Origin: Embiotoca jacksoni
Lineage: Eukaryota > Chordata > Actinopteri > Embiotocidae
Assembly: GCA_022577435.1 (NCBI GenBank)
Contig: JAKOON010000011.1
Span: forward strand, 10,549,992 to 10,613,991
Length of the DNA: 64,000 nt
Reading direction: 5' to 3'
Below, piece after piece: positions 1 to 12,900 of the stretch; position 1 is the first letter of the stretch, and the number at the start of each line of letters is the position of its first letter. The position numbers were made by a program, and so were the translations under genes. The notes beneath the pieces were generated by a model, which did no database searches, was not told the origin of the DNA, and saw only the letters and a program-made list of their open reading frames with translations.

Positions 1-1035
1 CTCCTCCGTCTATCGAGTGGGAAGTGAGAACTGGCAGGGGATTCGACGCCTCACCAAATTTGTTTCTGGCTCAAAGATCACAAGGAGCATCGGTTCCTCT
101 GGAAAGAGCGCGAGCCCTGATCCCGAAGAGGTTGATCCAGCTGTAAAGGCCGGAGAGTCCCCGGTGGGGTGGGGGGAGTTGCCCTCTTATCCGGCGGAGG
201 GTGTTAACTGATAAGGCCAGACAGTCAGCTGTTGGAGCGCTAATGGCGCTGATGAGAGGAGACGAGGAACCCTAAGATTCATCCTGTATAATCCTCTGTA
301 ACTAATGCCGGAGCGTTTGATATTTGGGCAACTACCGCTGATATTTACGGGACTATTCTCGTATCCTTAAAGCATCCTTCTATCCGTGAAAAGGTTAAAT
401 AGCTGCAAACTGTCAGCGCTGAGTTTATAAGAGATACAACAGGCATTAACACTAAGTTCTTCCTGGTCACACTAGAAAGTGGCAAATTAATCAGTTATTT
501 CTAGAAGCTTCAAGTAGAGAAAAGAGTTTGAAGTTTGAAGACCAAACTGTGTTCCAGATATTCAAGTTATATAATGTTAATTTTATGCTCTTTAAAGTTG
601 AGTATTAATCACTCGCTGACTTTGCAGAAAACCTCGCAAAAATATTTTTAAATATATGTTCTGTGTTTCCATCAAAAAAGAAAATGCTCTTGCTTGTTTG
701 TATTTCTTTAAACCAAATCACAGTCATGTCGGGCAGTGTTAAGCTCAGGATAAGGTGACTGTACCTTTCTAGGTGTGTCAGGAGGAACTTGTTTTGGTGG
801 GACATTTGCACATCAGGTGGCGAGCGCTGGCATTAAAATGGATAAATCGAACCAAGCAGGTCGGACTTGAGGCACGATGGAGGTTGCTGCTCGGAGGTTG
901 TTTGTTGTTGCTTCCAGTTGTGATGGGATTTTTAACACGATAACGAACAGATAACAAGGTGGAGGATTGAATGTCGGCTGAAATAGTCGGCCAGTGGAAG
1001 GTTTATAGAAATATTCTAAATCCAAGCATCAACCA
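1..1035. other. Non-coding, nothing recognised
   Basis: AT-rich DNA with a short open frame at 17-211 that has no recognisable domain and no clear splice context. No known repeat or RNA gene is visible. Confidence 0.5.
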
Positions 1036-1510
1036 CATGTGAGGTGAGTGACGTCACCCGTTGGCTTGTGAACGTCATGAAGCCTCCAGTTCAGATTCTG
1101 TCCGCCACCATCTTGCTAGTTCGGAGCGGTTTGGAGCAGGAAGTGACCATATTTGGACGAGCTGGGGGAGGAGCCAGCGGTGGATCTGACTGATCCGATT
1201 GGAAACCTGACGATACTACGTCCCGCCCACCAATAGCTGTAACCTGACTGCACCACAGGCCTGTCAATCAAACAGACACGCCTCCAAAAACACATCTTTT
1301 TGAGGCCGAATATCAAAATAACAATGGAATTAATTTTAGAAAACTAATAAGGAGTGACACCATAATGACTTGTGCTTGAAAATGTATTAACTGTATTTTT
1401 AATGAGAGAAGTTGAATGGGAGTATATGGAGCCGACCTCTAGTGGCCCTCAGCGGTATTTTGGCACTTCCTCGTTGGCTTCACTTTGCAGCCCTGCAGGT
1501 TGCCGTTTGG
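1036..1510 (+). repeat. Dispersed repeat family A, copy 1
   Basis: It shares about 450 bp with the copies at 14390-14860 and 32420-32900. Shared blocks include a gtgacgtcaccc-type start, ggagcaggaagtgaccat, aacctgacgatactacgtc, caggcctgtcaatcaaacag and gacctctagtggc. Strand is relative to this copy. Open frames across the family are translation shadows. The class is unknown; a non-autonomous DNA element is possible. Confidence 0.75.
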
Positions 1511-3160
1511 TTGATCTACTGTTGGTACTTGGAAGGTCGTGTTCAGTGAATTTACTGCAGCTAATTTTGCAGCCGCCTGCTGCTGGAAACGAAGCTGCAG
1601 GAAACAGCGTTTATGTGGAAAGAAAAAACAAAACAAACAGCTTAAAAGAGCAGAAGAGAGCTCAATGTTTGACCTCTTTCACATTACATACACCTATTTG
1701 ATCCATTTTACTTTTAAAGATAGGAATAAGTCTGGCTTTAAAACCTTAAATGAACTTCTCTGTACTTTAAGTATCTATTATACGTGATGTCCACACAGGA
1801 TCCAAACTATATGGGTCAAGGAGGGATAAATAGTCATAAATCAGACACTAATGAGGACAAATATGGACATGCCTTCCGCACCTGCTCATTAGAGACGAAA
1901 CTCCGGAGTATATGAAGAGATGGAGGTCAGCCGATTGTTTCAAACAACATTCAGAGAGAGGCAAATCATTAAGACAGATATTATCCAGCAGAAATCATTA
2001 TTATTCATCTGTTCACTCATCCTTCATCCCTCGTCTTCCCACGGTATTCTGACAGTGATTTCAGTCCAGGTTCAGCTGATTTTACACATTTCCCATCCCT
2101 CCACGTTTTGATTTCTCTCTTTCTGGCCTCCGTACTCATTCTCATCACGCCTCTGTGCTCCCTCCCTTCTCTCCTCCCATCATAGTTTTAATTTCATTTC
2201 GTTCTTTAGATAAGATGACCCAGAAAGCACCAGCCAACTGCGTGCATGTTCGTGCACATGCTTTAATTTGTGCTGAGCAAAAAAGGGAATATTGATATTC
2301 GGGCATCTTACATCATTAAACACCGGTTTGATTCAGATGAAAACATCGCAGCTCACCTCGCATTCACTCTCTGCAGGAAAACAACTGTTTGTGTCCGTAT
2401 TGTGAAATAAAACTCAAATCTGCTCTAATGTGAGTTGTTCTAAATATTCATCCACGCAACAAGTGTTGAAAAGAAAGCTTTCAAAGCCCACGGGACGACA
2501 ACGAGAGCCGTACAGTCGATCTACGACACACGACGAGTCGTCCAACGAGTCTCTTTCAGAGGCTTTCGTCACCCTGCGAGCGTCCCGAGGCCGTTCAGCG
2601 TGCAAACCCGCAGCGAGGTGTCGGGTCAGCGCTGAGTCTGCAGAGAGCAAAACATGCGTCTCTTCTTCAAAGTAAACACTGGAGAAATACACAAGTCTCG
2701 AGTTTTGGGTGGACTCCGGCGCACCGTCAGCACTGGGAGAAGTCGACGTAATGAACGTCTTTTATTGTGACCGAAAATATCCTTTCAGACGAACTTAGAC
2801 ATAGTTTGGATTTGAAACTTGGACCAATCTTGCCTTTTTTTTTTTTTTTACATAATCAAAAGGCTATATCTATGTATCTGTATTAATATGTTGCACTTCC
2901 GTGTTTCTACACCAGCCCAGAGCAGACGAACCGAAGTCTGGATCTAGAGAAGGCGATTCTGGATAAAATCGGGGAAACTTTCTAAACGTCTGTGTTTACG
3001 CCGCGTTGTCATTTGTTGCAGGAAAAAGTAGGAGCGCTTGATTTGATGCAGCAGATAGAAATGTGTCAGAATCGTTATCATGATTTTAATAGAATTAATC
3101 GTGCAGCCTTACTCGAAGGGGAAGGGTGAGGGTTGTGCATTTGGTCCGTCATTAATTAGA
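1511..3160. other. Non-coding, nothing recognised
   Basis: Includes overlapping open frames on both strands at 2414-2692 with no family resemblance and no splice support, and a T-run near 2836. Confidence 0.45.
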
Positions 3161-3164
3161 TAAT

Positions 3165-3375
3165 AAGCTTCAAGAAGATGTGTTTTTGGGGGCATGTCTG
3201 TTTGATTGACAGGCCTGTGGTGCAGTCAGGTTACAGCTATCGGTGGGCGGGATGTGGTATCGTCAGGTTTCCAATCAGATCAGTCAGATCCACCACTCGC
3301 TCCTCCCCCAGCTTTTCCAAACACGGTCACTTCCTGCTCCAAACCGCTCCGAACTCAGAAGTGTTCATTTCCATT
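3165..3375 (-). repeat. Dispersed repeat family A, copy 2 (inverted)
   Basis: The core from ctgtttgattgacaggcctg to cttcctgctccaaaccgctc is the reverse complement of copies 1, 3 and 5. Confidence 0.75.
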
Positions 3376-4774
3376 AAGTACTAAGTGTTATGTGTGTTAA
3401 ACTGAAGGCACGAAAACACGTTGATTTCTGGGTAAAATGAACAAAGTCTGCAGATACGTTGGCAGGTGATGCATTCATCTGCTATGATAAATTCCAATAA
3501 GTGCGAAACGGCAAGGCGATACACAAGTAAGTGTACTAACATGTAAAAGTACTATCTGTGAGTGTACTAAGGGAACGTATCTGCAGATTCGTATTGCAGT
3601 AATTTAGAGGAGATAATTTGCTGAGAAGGATTGTGAAGTGTACCGATATTTAAGTTTAATGACAGTCCAACATTTTCTATGATTTATGAATGTTTTACCT
3701 CGAGCAGTGTGACTTTTATTCTACGTGTGTGTGTGTGTTTGTTTACTTATCCAGAAGAGTATTAAATATTAGTTTGATGAGTTGGTTGCTGACAGTCGGT
3801 GGATCTCCTGTGGATCTGAGTGCGTGTTGGTTTCAGGGAGCTGTACTGTAAGAGGACTCGCATGTTTTATTTTACAGACGTGTCTCTCTGAGGCATCGTT
3901 GTTTACCCGGCAGGAGTCCATGAAACATTTCATATTCTGCTCTGCTCGGTCGGTGTAATGTGTTTACTTACAATGCATCTAAGCTGCTTAAAACTGCACT
4001 CCTGCTTCTGATTTAAGACTTAGCGCTCCTTCTAAAACCCCCTCTGCACGAGGGCTCACCTCGGAGTCATTGTTCGAACATGTCCACCAAATAATCACCA
4101 TGCTCTTTTATAAGCCAGAGGAGAGATGCCCTGCAGGCTACAGATTTCTGCAGAGTGTGGTTCATGAAGAAACAAAAACAGAGATGGAAACTGACTCCAG
4201 CAGTTGATGATATTCTCCCTTCACACTCCAGGCAGCGTGTCATCTCTAAAACATGGATGCGGAGCTGTTTAATGTTTCAGACACCAATGACACGGTTTAT
4301 ATATATAAAAAAAAAAGAAAAAATCTCACGGAGCTCAAATGTCTGGAATCAGCACATCATTATCACCCCGCTGTTCGTTCGTCACTGCACGTAATAGACT
4401 GCATAGAGGCACATCTGACAGTACAGTGTGTTACAAGCTAGTTGTGAAGCCGTCTTTTACAGCCAGTGTTTGCAATTGAATGATAAACACATCCATAAAC
4501 AAAGGACGTCAAAATACTGCTGTTTTGTCAAAGACGTCGGCGAGATACACAATAGGTGTTCTTTGGCGTTGTTACCATGACGACCCACGTCAAAACCAAC
4601 ACAAGACAAACATTGTTTTTTTTTTTTTTAAAGTACGTAAAGTAACTTGCATGGCGTACGTAACATTGTATACGCTACATTACTTATTTTGACTCAAACC
4701 GCGAACCTTCTCCATATAACGAACCACAGGTTGTTTTGTTTTTTTGCGTGCATAAACTGAAGACACCAAGTGAG
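3376..4774. other. Non-coding, nothing recognised
   Basis: AT-rich intron-like DNA without recognised genes or long repeats; contains short A- and T-runs. Confidence 0.45.
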
Positions 4775-5045
4775 TCCGTATGAACGGTGCCCTCTTGTGG
4801 TATTCACGATGTCGGAACTCTAAAATTTCAATGAGCCTCGAGTTCACGAGTTGTGAGATGTTTGCTGACGTTTACGGAAAGGTCAGAGGTCATGGGAGTT
4901 CATGTTTGGTTGGATATTGAGATAATATATTGTAATTTTAGTCATGTAGAGTTTGTCTTCATAACTTTGATAAATTGTTAGCCTCTGTGGCTTCTAGACG
5001 CCGTCCACGTTGCTGGTGAGTGTGACTTCCCATGTTGTAACCACA
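4775..5045 (-). repeat. Dispersed repeat family B, copy 1 (inverted)
   Basis: Matches the reverse complement of 48680-49050 and 63440-63885. Shared blocks include ggtcagaggtcatgggagtt, attttagtcatgtagagttt and tggcttctagacgccgtcca. It starts next to gtgccctcttgtgg, the complement of the copy 3 end. Confidence 0.7.
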
Positions 5046-7164
5046 AGTCCTATTTGAACAGAGCATGAGTCTCTCTCTTCTAATTATCCAACATTTTCAC
5101 AAGTTTTATGTGGTGATGAGAAAACAAGAGCAGTTATTTTTGGTAATAAAGTAAGTTTTGTTTAAAATAACTCACTTAATGCCGTTAATACTTTCAGCAC
5201 AGCTTCTAGTGACGACATATTTTGCGGAGTTTTCTTGAATTTGCGTTAATTTCGTTTTCCTGGAGGGACTGTATGTTACTCCAAGTACACTAAAGATAGC
5301 CTATCTAAGTGGCCTAACGTATCCTGGAAATAACAAAATATAAAAATGTCAATCTTAGATGATGACAATGTGATAATTCTGCAGATAAATTCAAAGTTAA
5401 AGATTTGAAAGGACGGAGGAGTCACGACTGAAGTAAAAAACTGTAACACTGCTTGTAATTGAAGCATCAGGAGGTGGCTGTTATTTGAATAAGCTCGTCC
5501 TTCTGATCGTTTCCATGTAAAATAACGACACGAAGAGTTATTTGATCTTCACTGCACACCGCTGATGTTTAAACAGTCTTAACAGTCTTTAACTGAAATG
5601 TGAAGTTTGGGTTTCAGTGGCGAATGCACTCACATTTTAAAGTGTCCTTGTGCCTGCTGCTTCACTTTTTCCCTCTTTGAATTTTTTCGGCGCAGAAAAT
5701 GCTTTTTGCGTAAAAGGAATTCCCTCGGTGCTGACCAAAGCCAGACTCTCCGTGTCTGCCTCCCTCAGAAATGCGGTGCATGTCCGGGCCGAGAGGACGC
5801 CGCTCCGCGAGGAGCTCATCGTGTTGATGGAGCTCCAATATCCTCGGGACATGTTTTTTTTTTTTTTTTTTTTTTCTCTCCTTGATATACCTCTCCATTT
5901 ATTTCACGCCTATCACCGCGTCTGTTCGTAGAGATACTGGCTATTACCGAGGCCCTAATCTGTCCCAAGGAATGATGTTAGTCCCTCTCCGGCTCTCGTC
6001 GTTTCAGCTGCTCCTCCCTTCATCCTTTTACCGCTCTCCAGAGAGGAGGAGCACCAATAAAAAAAAAAGAAAAAAAAAAGATGTCTTTCATGTAAGCAGA
6101 ATACAGACAAGAGGATAGGACCATGTGTGACTGCGCTCCGCCCGTGTTTTCTTTTCCTTTTTTGTCTGTAACCTCCGTTCCGAAGAGATATTGCTGTCGC
6201 TCACACCCGACGACACTTTACACCCACTGAACCAGAACAGATGTGCAGGAACATCGGCCCGGTCTCACTTCATCTGCCTGTAATGACTCACTTTATCTGT
6301 GAATGGCTTTAAAATGTGTCTCGTGGGCCTTTTTATTTTTTCCAGCTCTTTCGGAACTCTTTTGCCTCCTTTCACTTTCCACTTTCAGATATTTCTTTTT
6401 GTGCTGCACTTCAGAAAGTGATGTAGTTATTTGTGATTGTTTTTTTCCCGTTACAATACGCATGCATCCGTGTGCGTAGCTTTGTGCGCTTCATAGCAAA
6501 CAAATGGGATTCAACCAGTTGGAGTAAACGTGGAGTCACGTACTCCTTTTCAGTGCATTATTTATTTTAAAGAGCTCTGGTGGCTCGTGAACGAAAAAGA
6601 AAAGTCACGCTCGGTGAAAGCAACTTATTACGACTTTTCATTGTGACTCCACCCTCTAGTGGCTGTCGCAATTATGACAGACATTGACTGTCTAGCTAGC
6701 GTCTGCTGGTATGTGAGGCGTTTAGGTAACGTGGGTAAATTGTAGCTGCAAAAAACAACCCGGGTTACGCTCTCCCTCTCTAAATGCATGGAAACTACAG
6801 ATTTTGTTCCGCAATGTGCAATTAAATTGGATCTTTATAAGACTGGTATTAAATAAAAGTATTGTTCAGGAGCCCAGCACAAGCCTCCTACTTCTTTCCA
6901 AAGGTTGCAGTGAACCGTAGATGTCGTAGTTCTGTGTTTTATCCCCGCAGATCCTCGTTGTGAGTGTTCAGATCAAAAACGATGCAAAATTACAGAGAAA
7001 AATTTAGCAGGCTGCGTTCGTACGGGCAAAGTGAATTTTACCTCGTTGTTATCAACAAACGTTTTTGACGGTCGGACCACTTTTGAAGTCTTTTCTCATT
7101 TGGACATATAGGCAGACGTGCAGATGTTAGCTGTAGATAGCTGTCTGAGCAAATGTACACACTG

Positions 7165-7166
<2 letters not shown>
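5046..7166. other. Non-coding, nothing recognised
   Basis: Contains a 23 nt T-run at 5853-5875 and A-rich runs near 6060. No exon or named repeat was recognised. Confidence 0.45.

Positions 7167-7205
<39 letters not shown>
7167..7205. repeat. (TG)n microsatellite
   Basis: About 19 uninterrupted TG units. Confidence 0.97.
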
Positions 7206-7206
<1 letters not shown>

Positions 7207-8535
7207 GTGAGTCCAGACTCGAATGGATCTCCAAGTTGAAGAACTTTCTTTCTTTCTTTTTTCTCTGACATATTTCCAACTTGTGCAGAGATGCACCACC
7301 GTTCACTCCACCGAGGCGTCTATTTGCACGCGCTCGCATCTCGTCATTGACTTTGTGTACAATTTTGACACTTCTAAAATTAGCTTTTGCTCTCTTGGCG
7401 TCGTCTACAAGCTCGTCCGAGTCCTGATTTGTGTTACATTTTTTTTTTTTTTTTTTAAATGTCTTCAAAATAGGTAGCGAGTAAAATAGTATAACAGAAA
7501 AAGCAACAACACGTTGCCTTGTATCTGCGTTGAGGCGCGACACTCCCCAGCCGCACGTAGATGATACAGCGAGAAGAGTGGAGCTCATCTCCAGACGTAC
7601 AGTGAGTTCACAGTCGAGTGATGGACTTCCCAGTCACAGAGAAATCCTGAAGAGGCGCCTCCAGTCGAGGTCTGTGTTAGTTAATAGAGTGAGAGGCGGG
7701 AGAGTCAGTGTGCAGGAGGAATAAATAGACGAGGAGGAGGTGAAAGGGAGAGTGCGGTCTGTGGCGTGATGGGAATAACAGAACGAACAGGGGCTGTGTG
7801 CGTGTGTGTGTGCGTGCATGCGTGCGTGTGTGCACGTGCGTGCGTGTGTGTGTCTACTGTAGTTGTGCATATGTTTGGTAGCTGAACCTATTTATAGCAT
7901 CATACCTGCTTCAGGTCTCGGTGGAACTGACCCAACACTGGTGGGACGCCAGTATTTCACACTGTGTGTATACTGTAGGTGTGTTTATGTGTAGACACAG
8001 ACATATGACTGTGATTCATGCATTTTTAATTTTGTAATTTTTTGCAGTCACTTTATTTTTTGGAAACACTTGGAGAAAACTTTTATTCACACTGATGTGG
8101 TTGGTAGTTTTGAGGATTTTCTGGACATTCTGGTGAACTTTTTTTCATCAAAAATTGCTTTGAAACTGAGGAATTGCAATATTTTATTGTATCGTAATAT
8201 GAGACTCGATATCGTCTTTGATTTTGGAAATCGCAGTGTGGCATAATTGTCGTCTTTCTCTGGTTTTATAAGCTCTATTACAGGAAAGCTAACTTACCAG
8301 ATTGTTGACTTTACACACTTTGACATTATAGCCACATTACTGATGATTATTTATTAGAAATCTCATTATATAAATATTCGGTAAAAGCACTAGTAGGTGA
8401 ATGACTTCGGCACACCTATTTGATGTGGATTTTTGGAGCCTGCCCACAGAAAGCTCGACCTTTTTCAATGCAATTTTACCTCCTTTTTGACCGTTATTAT
8501 TGTGATATCTGTGTAAAGTTTTACAATAATTTGGA
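7206..8535. other. Non-coding, apart from the 7790-7855 microsatellite
   Basis: The long minus-strand open frame crossing 7127-7588 arises from the TG array and an A-run and is not a gene. Nothing else was recognised. Confidence 0.45.
7790..7855. repeat. Imperfect TG/CGTG microsatellite
   Basis: Interrupted array of tgtg, cgtg and catg units. Confidence 0.85.
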
Positions 8536-8695
8536 AAACAAGTGATGGGTGTGATGGACTGGCGACCTGACCAGGGTGGACCCTGCCTTCACCCAATGTG
8601 AGCTGGGATAGGCTCCAGCCCCCTCGTGACCCTGTTCAGGATAAAGCGGGTATAGATAATGAATGGATGGATTGATGGATGGATGGAAAGCAAGG
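8536..8695 (+). repeat. 3' tail of a LINE/SINE retroposon, ATGG-tailed
   Basis: Carries tggactggcgacctgaccag, gagctgggataggctccagc and ggataaagcgggtatagata, followed by imperfect (ATGG)n. This is the common teleost retroposon 3' end, L2-like by memory. Only the tail is present. Confidence 0.7.
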
Positions 8696-9922
8696 GCGGA
8701 TAATAAAGTCATTTAAGTCTGATGCTCTCCACAATGATTTGACTTAGGTGGTGCCCAAAATGGTTTGAATGCTGCACTTAAGCCTCATAATGTTTGGTGG
8801 CCGATAGTCACACTCTACATTATCGTTGCACAATCGATATTGAGGTATTTGGTTAAAAAGAATGCGATATTCGATTTTGCCCATTTCGCCCAGCCCTACT
8901 TGCCAGACTTGTTCAGAGAGGATGTAAAACCTTTGAAAACAAGAAGAAACTTTGGACTGAGGCCTTTGAAAACTTTCCTCTGTTATTTTTATCGGCTCAA
9001 ATAACTGTTTATTCTTACATATTATTCCGATATCTATTGAAAATGTGAACCAAAAAATTGACATGCTTTCAGGAGAGTTGTCATGTTATATCTGTATAAG
9101 GCGGCAGTATTGTTTCTTCACGCCATTTATCGTTTTCTATGAAACAAATAAATAAATGAGGTGAGGCAGCAATTCATTATTTGAAATTATCATTGCTCTA
9201 TTTAATACAGATAATACAACAATCCATTTCTAACCTGAATTAGCTGTAAAAGTTCCATCTGCAGTTCATTGTCATTACTGTATATATAGCACCTTCCCAC
9301 CTGGTGCACTTGTGGTTTTTAGTCATAACCTATTTTTGCTTGTCTTTATTGAAATGTTCCAAAACTGCATGTTATATTAGAAATTAATCATTTCTCTACT
9401 TGTCACTTCGCGCTATTAAATTTGGTCGCTTTATTCTCAGAAGTTACCAAGGAAGAGGGCATGCTGGGAAATGCTAAAAGAGGCCATATTAAATGTACCT
9501 CCTGAAGAAATAAATCCCATCTGAACGAGGCTTTTATCCAGGTATCCTCCTCTCATTTACTTTGAGTCTTCATTTGACTCACGTTTAACTGGTGAGCAAA
9601 GCACCGGAGACGGTGCAGAGGACGAGTTTCAGCTGTAAATAATTCAGAGTATTGAAAATGTGACATATTCACATGAAACACAGACAGCTTTCCAATATCA
9701 GTCCCCGAGTCCTGCAGCTCCAGGAGTGTGTGCGCGAACAGTCTGTTGTGTGTGTTGCATTCATTGCTTTGGCTCGTAGCGAAGGCAGCAGGGAGGTGCA
9801 AATGTCACGCCGTCTGAAAGGAGCTAAGCCAACTGAGTGTGGAGAGTGTCAGGAGGACAAACCGGGAGCCACTTCAGAGTCTGGAAAGTTCCGCGTGAAA
9901 GGTTGAAAAATCTCTCTCTTAT
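8696..9922. other. Non-coding, nothing recognised
   Basis: Short open frames on both strands here show no domain or splice support. Confidence 0.45.
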
Positions 9923-9950
9923 CACACACACACACACACACACACACACC
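9923..9950. repeat. (CA)n microsatellite
   Basis: About 13-14 CA units. Confidence 0.95.
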
Positions 9951-12900
9951 ATCTATTGCCTATAATCACATTCCAGAGCGTTTCTTCTGCTAAATTGAAT
10001 TGTAATTGGCAGACAATGGGCGTGACATCACAATTCACCGGATGGCTCATATAGAAGCAGCTCGTCTAAATTGAGCCTAAAGTGGGCCATGCTTACTGAT
10101 GAGCTCAGAGCGTTAATGAAAGAATAAAGTGGTGGTGGTGGGAGCAGCAGCACATATATAGGAAACACGGAGGCAGCGAGGTGCACTAACTCTGGAAATT
10201 AATTGTCCTTTGGGACCAGTGCCATTAGTAATTATTGCATGTGACAGCAGCAGCATGTTTACTTCCTGTACGCAGCCACACCTGAGTGATTTGCTGGGAA
10301 GTAATGGAGCTTTTATGAAGGGAAAATAACGTAAAAGGTGTTTGGATTAACGGAGAAAAACCCCGTCAGGTAATTTGCAACAGCTAATATGTTTTGAAGG
10401 GAAACATATTTTCTTTGACCAGATAACATTTTCAATCAGCCGAGTGAGGGAACGTTGTTAATTTAGTAGTCGTGGCTCCGGTTTTCCGAGGTTTGTGTAA
10501 CCACGGTTTGTTACTACGAAGGCAAGTTTACACATGATAGTCAATAATGTATATATCCGTTGCTTTCATTGAGACATTGATATTTATTTATAATTTTTTT
10601 TGAAGCGATATCTTAAAAACGCAATTGATACCACTCATTATGTTAATGAAGCTCAAACTAAATAGCTAGCTTAACACATAAAACCCCATATTACAATAAC
10701 ACGACAATGATAAACTTTGTTTTTTTTTGTGCAGTTTAAATAAACAATAATAAACAATTTAGTCAATTACTCAACATTATAGTCCTGCTATTTTCAACTG
10801 TTGTTCTGGATTACTCAGCTGAAGAGTTATTGGAAGATTTCAGTCAAAACATATTCTTGTAAATGCTCCAAAGTTAAAACTTACTGAAACAGTAAAGGGC
10901 TTTTAATTTGAAGTGGATACAGGAAGTGTTGAGTTTGTATTGACAAACTTCCACAGAGGGCAAATGGGAGCGGATCAAAACAAGACTTCCTAACAATAAA
11001 ATATAAGTTATTGTATTCATTAAACAGGCCAGTTACCTTCAGCAGTTGTTTATAAATAAAAGGCAGACACTATTTGAGAAAATATTTATGTGACAGAATG
11101 AGACAAAAACACCATGATATGACGTTTTCGCCATTGATGCTAGTTTTAGTTCGCATTAGTAAAAGCTAACCGGTTAGCTCGCCAGGTAAATGGGCCAAGT
11201 ACGTTTAGATGGTTGTTTAATGGCATCGTTGTCAGGATCTTTTGCTGCCTCTTTATTTTTTACTATATAGACAAGAGAAAATATGATTGAATTAGTAGTA
11301 TTTAACTCTTACGGTGGAGAGATTTCTTGCATGTTACTTCAGGCTGTTTTTATTGGCTCATGCGCTTTAGAGATCATTGGATAGAAAGCACATAAAAAAA
11401 GTCCAAGAGAATTTCAAGAGGATTATCCAACCTACAGATTCTATATTTCCTTATTAGGGGTAAAAAAAAAAAAAAAAAAAAAAGTGGCCTAGCGTCATTT
11501 CGGTGTGTTAAAGCAGCACAACAACGACGGTTTTAAACCAGTAGGAAAAAAAAAAATCTGCTTTCTAAGAAACGGTGTAAAAAGAAAGACGGGAAATTCA
11601 CGATGGAAAGGAGTGCAGGCTTATCACCGGTTTGAATAATCTGGTGAGAGTTGCGAGCAATAAAAATCGGATTCGCCGTGTCCCCCATCAGAACAGATTG
11701 ATCGTACAATATTTCACAGCAAAAATGAGTTTATTTTTTCTCGTCCAAAGGTTAAAGGGAGCCGCGGTTCGAAGGGCTTTTCTTTGAGACGAGAGAAAGG
11801 GAGGAAAGGAGGAGGAAGAAAAACGTGTGAGAAAAGAAAGTGAGAGTCAAATGTCAGGAGAAAGAAAATATGTGCAGAAGAATGCTTGACTCCGGTCCAG
11901 GCGTCGCGATGTGAGAAACCGTTCCAGCTGACAGCCCCGTGAAGGTTTTGTCACCTTTTCAAATGCCATTAAAAACCCTCTGTGACCAGATCTGCTTCAA
12001 CCTCACACCCATAATATGCCCCATTTTCTCATTAAGCTGCCAGAGAGGCCTGTCATCGCGGCTGTCGAGTTTTCCATTCTCGCGTGGCACAAAATTGCAG
12101 TTTACAGCGATGATGGTGTCAGATTTACCACAGATAGCAGTTTTGAAAACAATAAGTATTCGCTTTAAGACACATAAACAAAAGCAGCTTCACGTTTGTA
12201 AATCGCATATATTGATTTTTTTTTTTTCTGTTAGAAATGATGGTTATTGCTCTCATCAGTTGAAGCCGGTGTGTCAATTGCTGACGTGAATTGCTCGAAA
12301 TGACTCGTTTTAGAACGACAATCATCTGCAACAGACTTCCCAAAGTTTTTCGGATCACGTACGGCGATTTAACAAATTTACCACATGCCACTTCCTCCCG
12401 CAGCTCCGACTAACTTCGGGCCGCGTGACGTTAATATTAGCATTGTGCTATCTTGGACGCATTTATAACTGTGTGGCATTACACATTTATTGATAGTCAA
12501 TTCCTGCAATTATTCGAATATTCGTTTTTTCTTAAATGGTCATCCCAGGCTGCGTTTAAAAAAAATAAATAATTTTAGATTTTGATTTAACCCAATATCT
12601 TGTATCACTGATACATATCTGGCATCTGTATCAAACTGAAAATGTAGAAAGGTGAGATTATTTTAACCGAGGACCAACTTCCTGTCCTGATGGAAAGACA
12701 TGCATTAGGGGGCGTGGCCTCTCCATATCAATTAACAGCCGAGGCCAATGACGTGTACATATCTATAAATCAGGGCTTCCAGCTGTGGTGAAAAAAAAAT
12801 TGAATTTCTCTGCACAAAAGACAACTCTTCTCCACACTTTACAAATTACAGAGATCCTTCGCCTCGGACGTAACGCTTTGTTCCCACTGAAGTCAGCTAG

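Noticed and set aside
17..211. 64-codon open frame at the left edge
   Set aside because: No recognisable domain, no match to the missing TTC28 N-terminus, and it ends at an ordinary stop without splice context.
1036..1320. Protein-like frame recurring in family A copies
   Set aside because: The same reading appears because the repeat recurs; stops and frame changes between copies argue against a conserved protein.
2414..2692. Overlapping open frames on both strands
   Set aside because: No domain, no splice sites that fit a gene, and both strands are equally open, as expected by chance in this composition.
7127..7588. 153-codon minus-strand open frame
   Set aside because: Its length comes from a (TG)n array and an A-run; the translation is Thr/His repeats.
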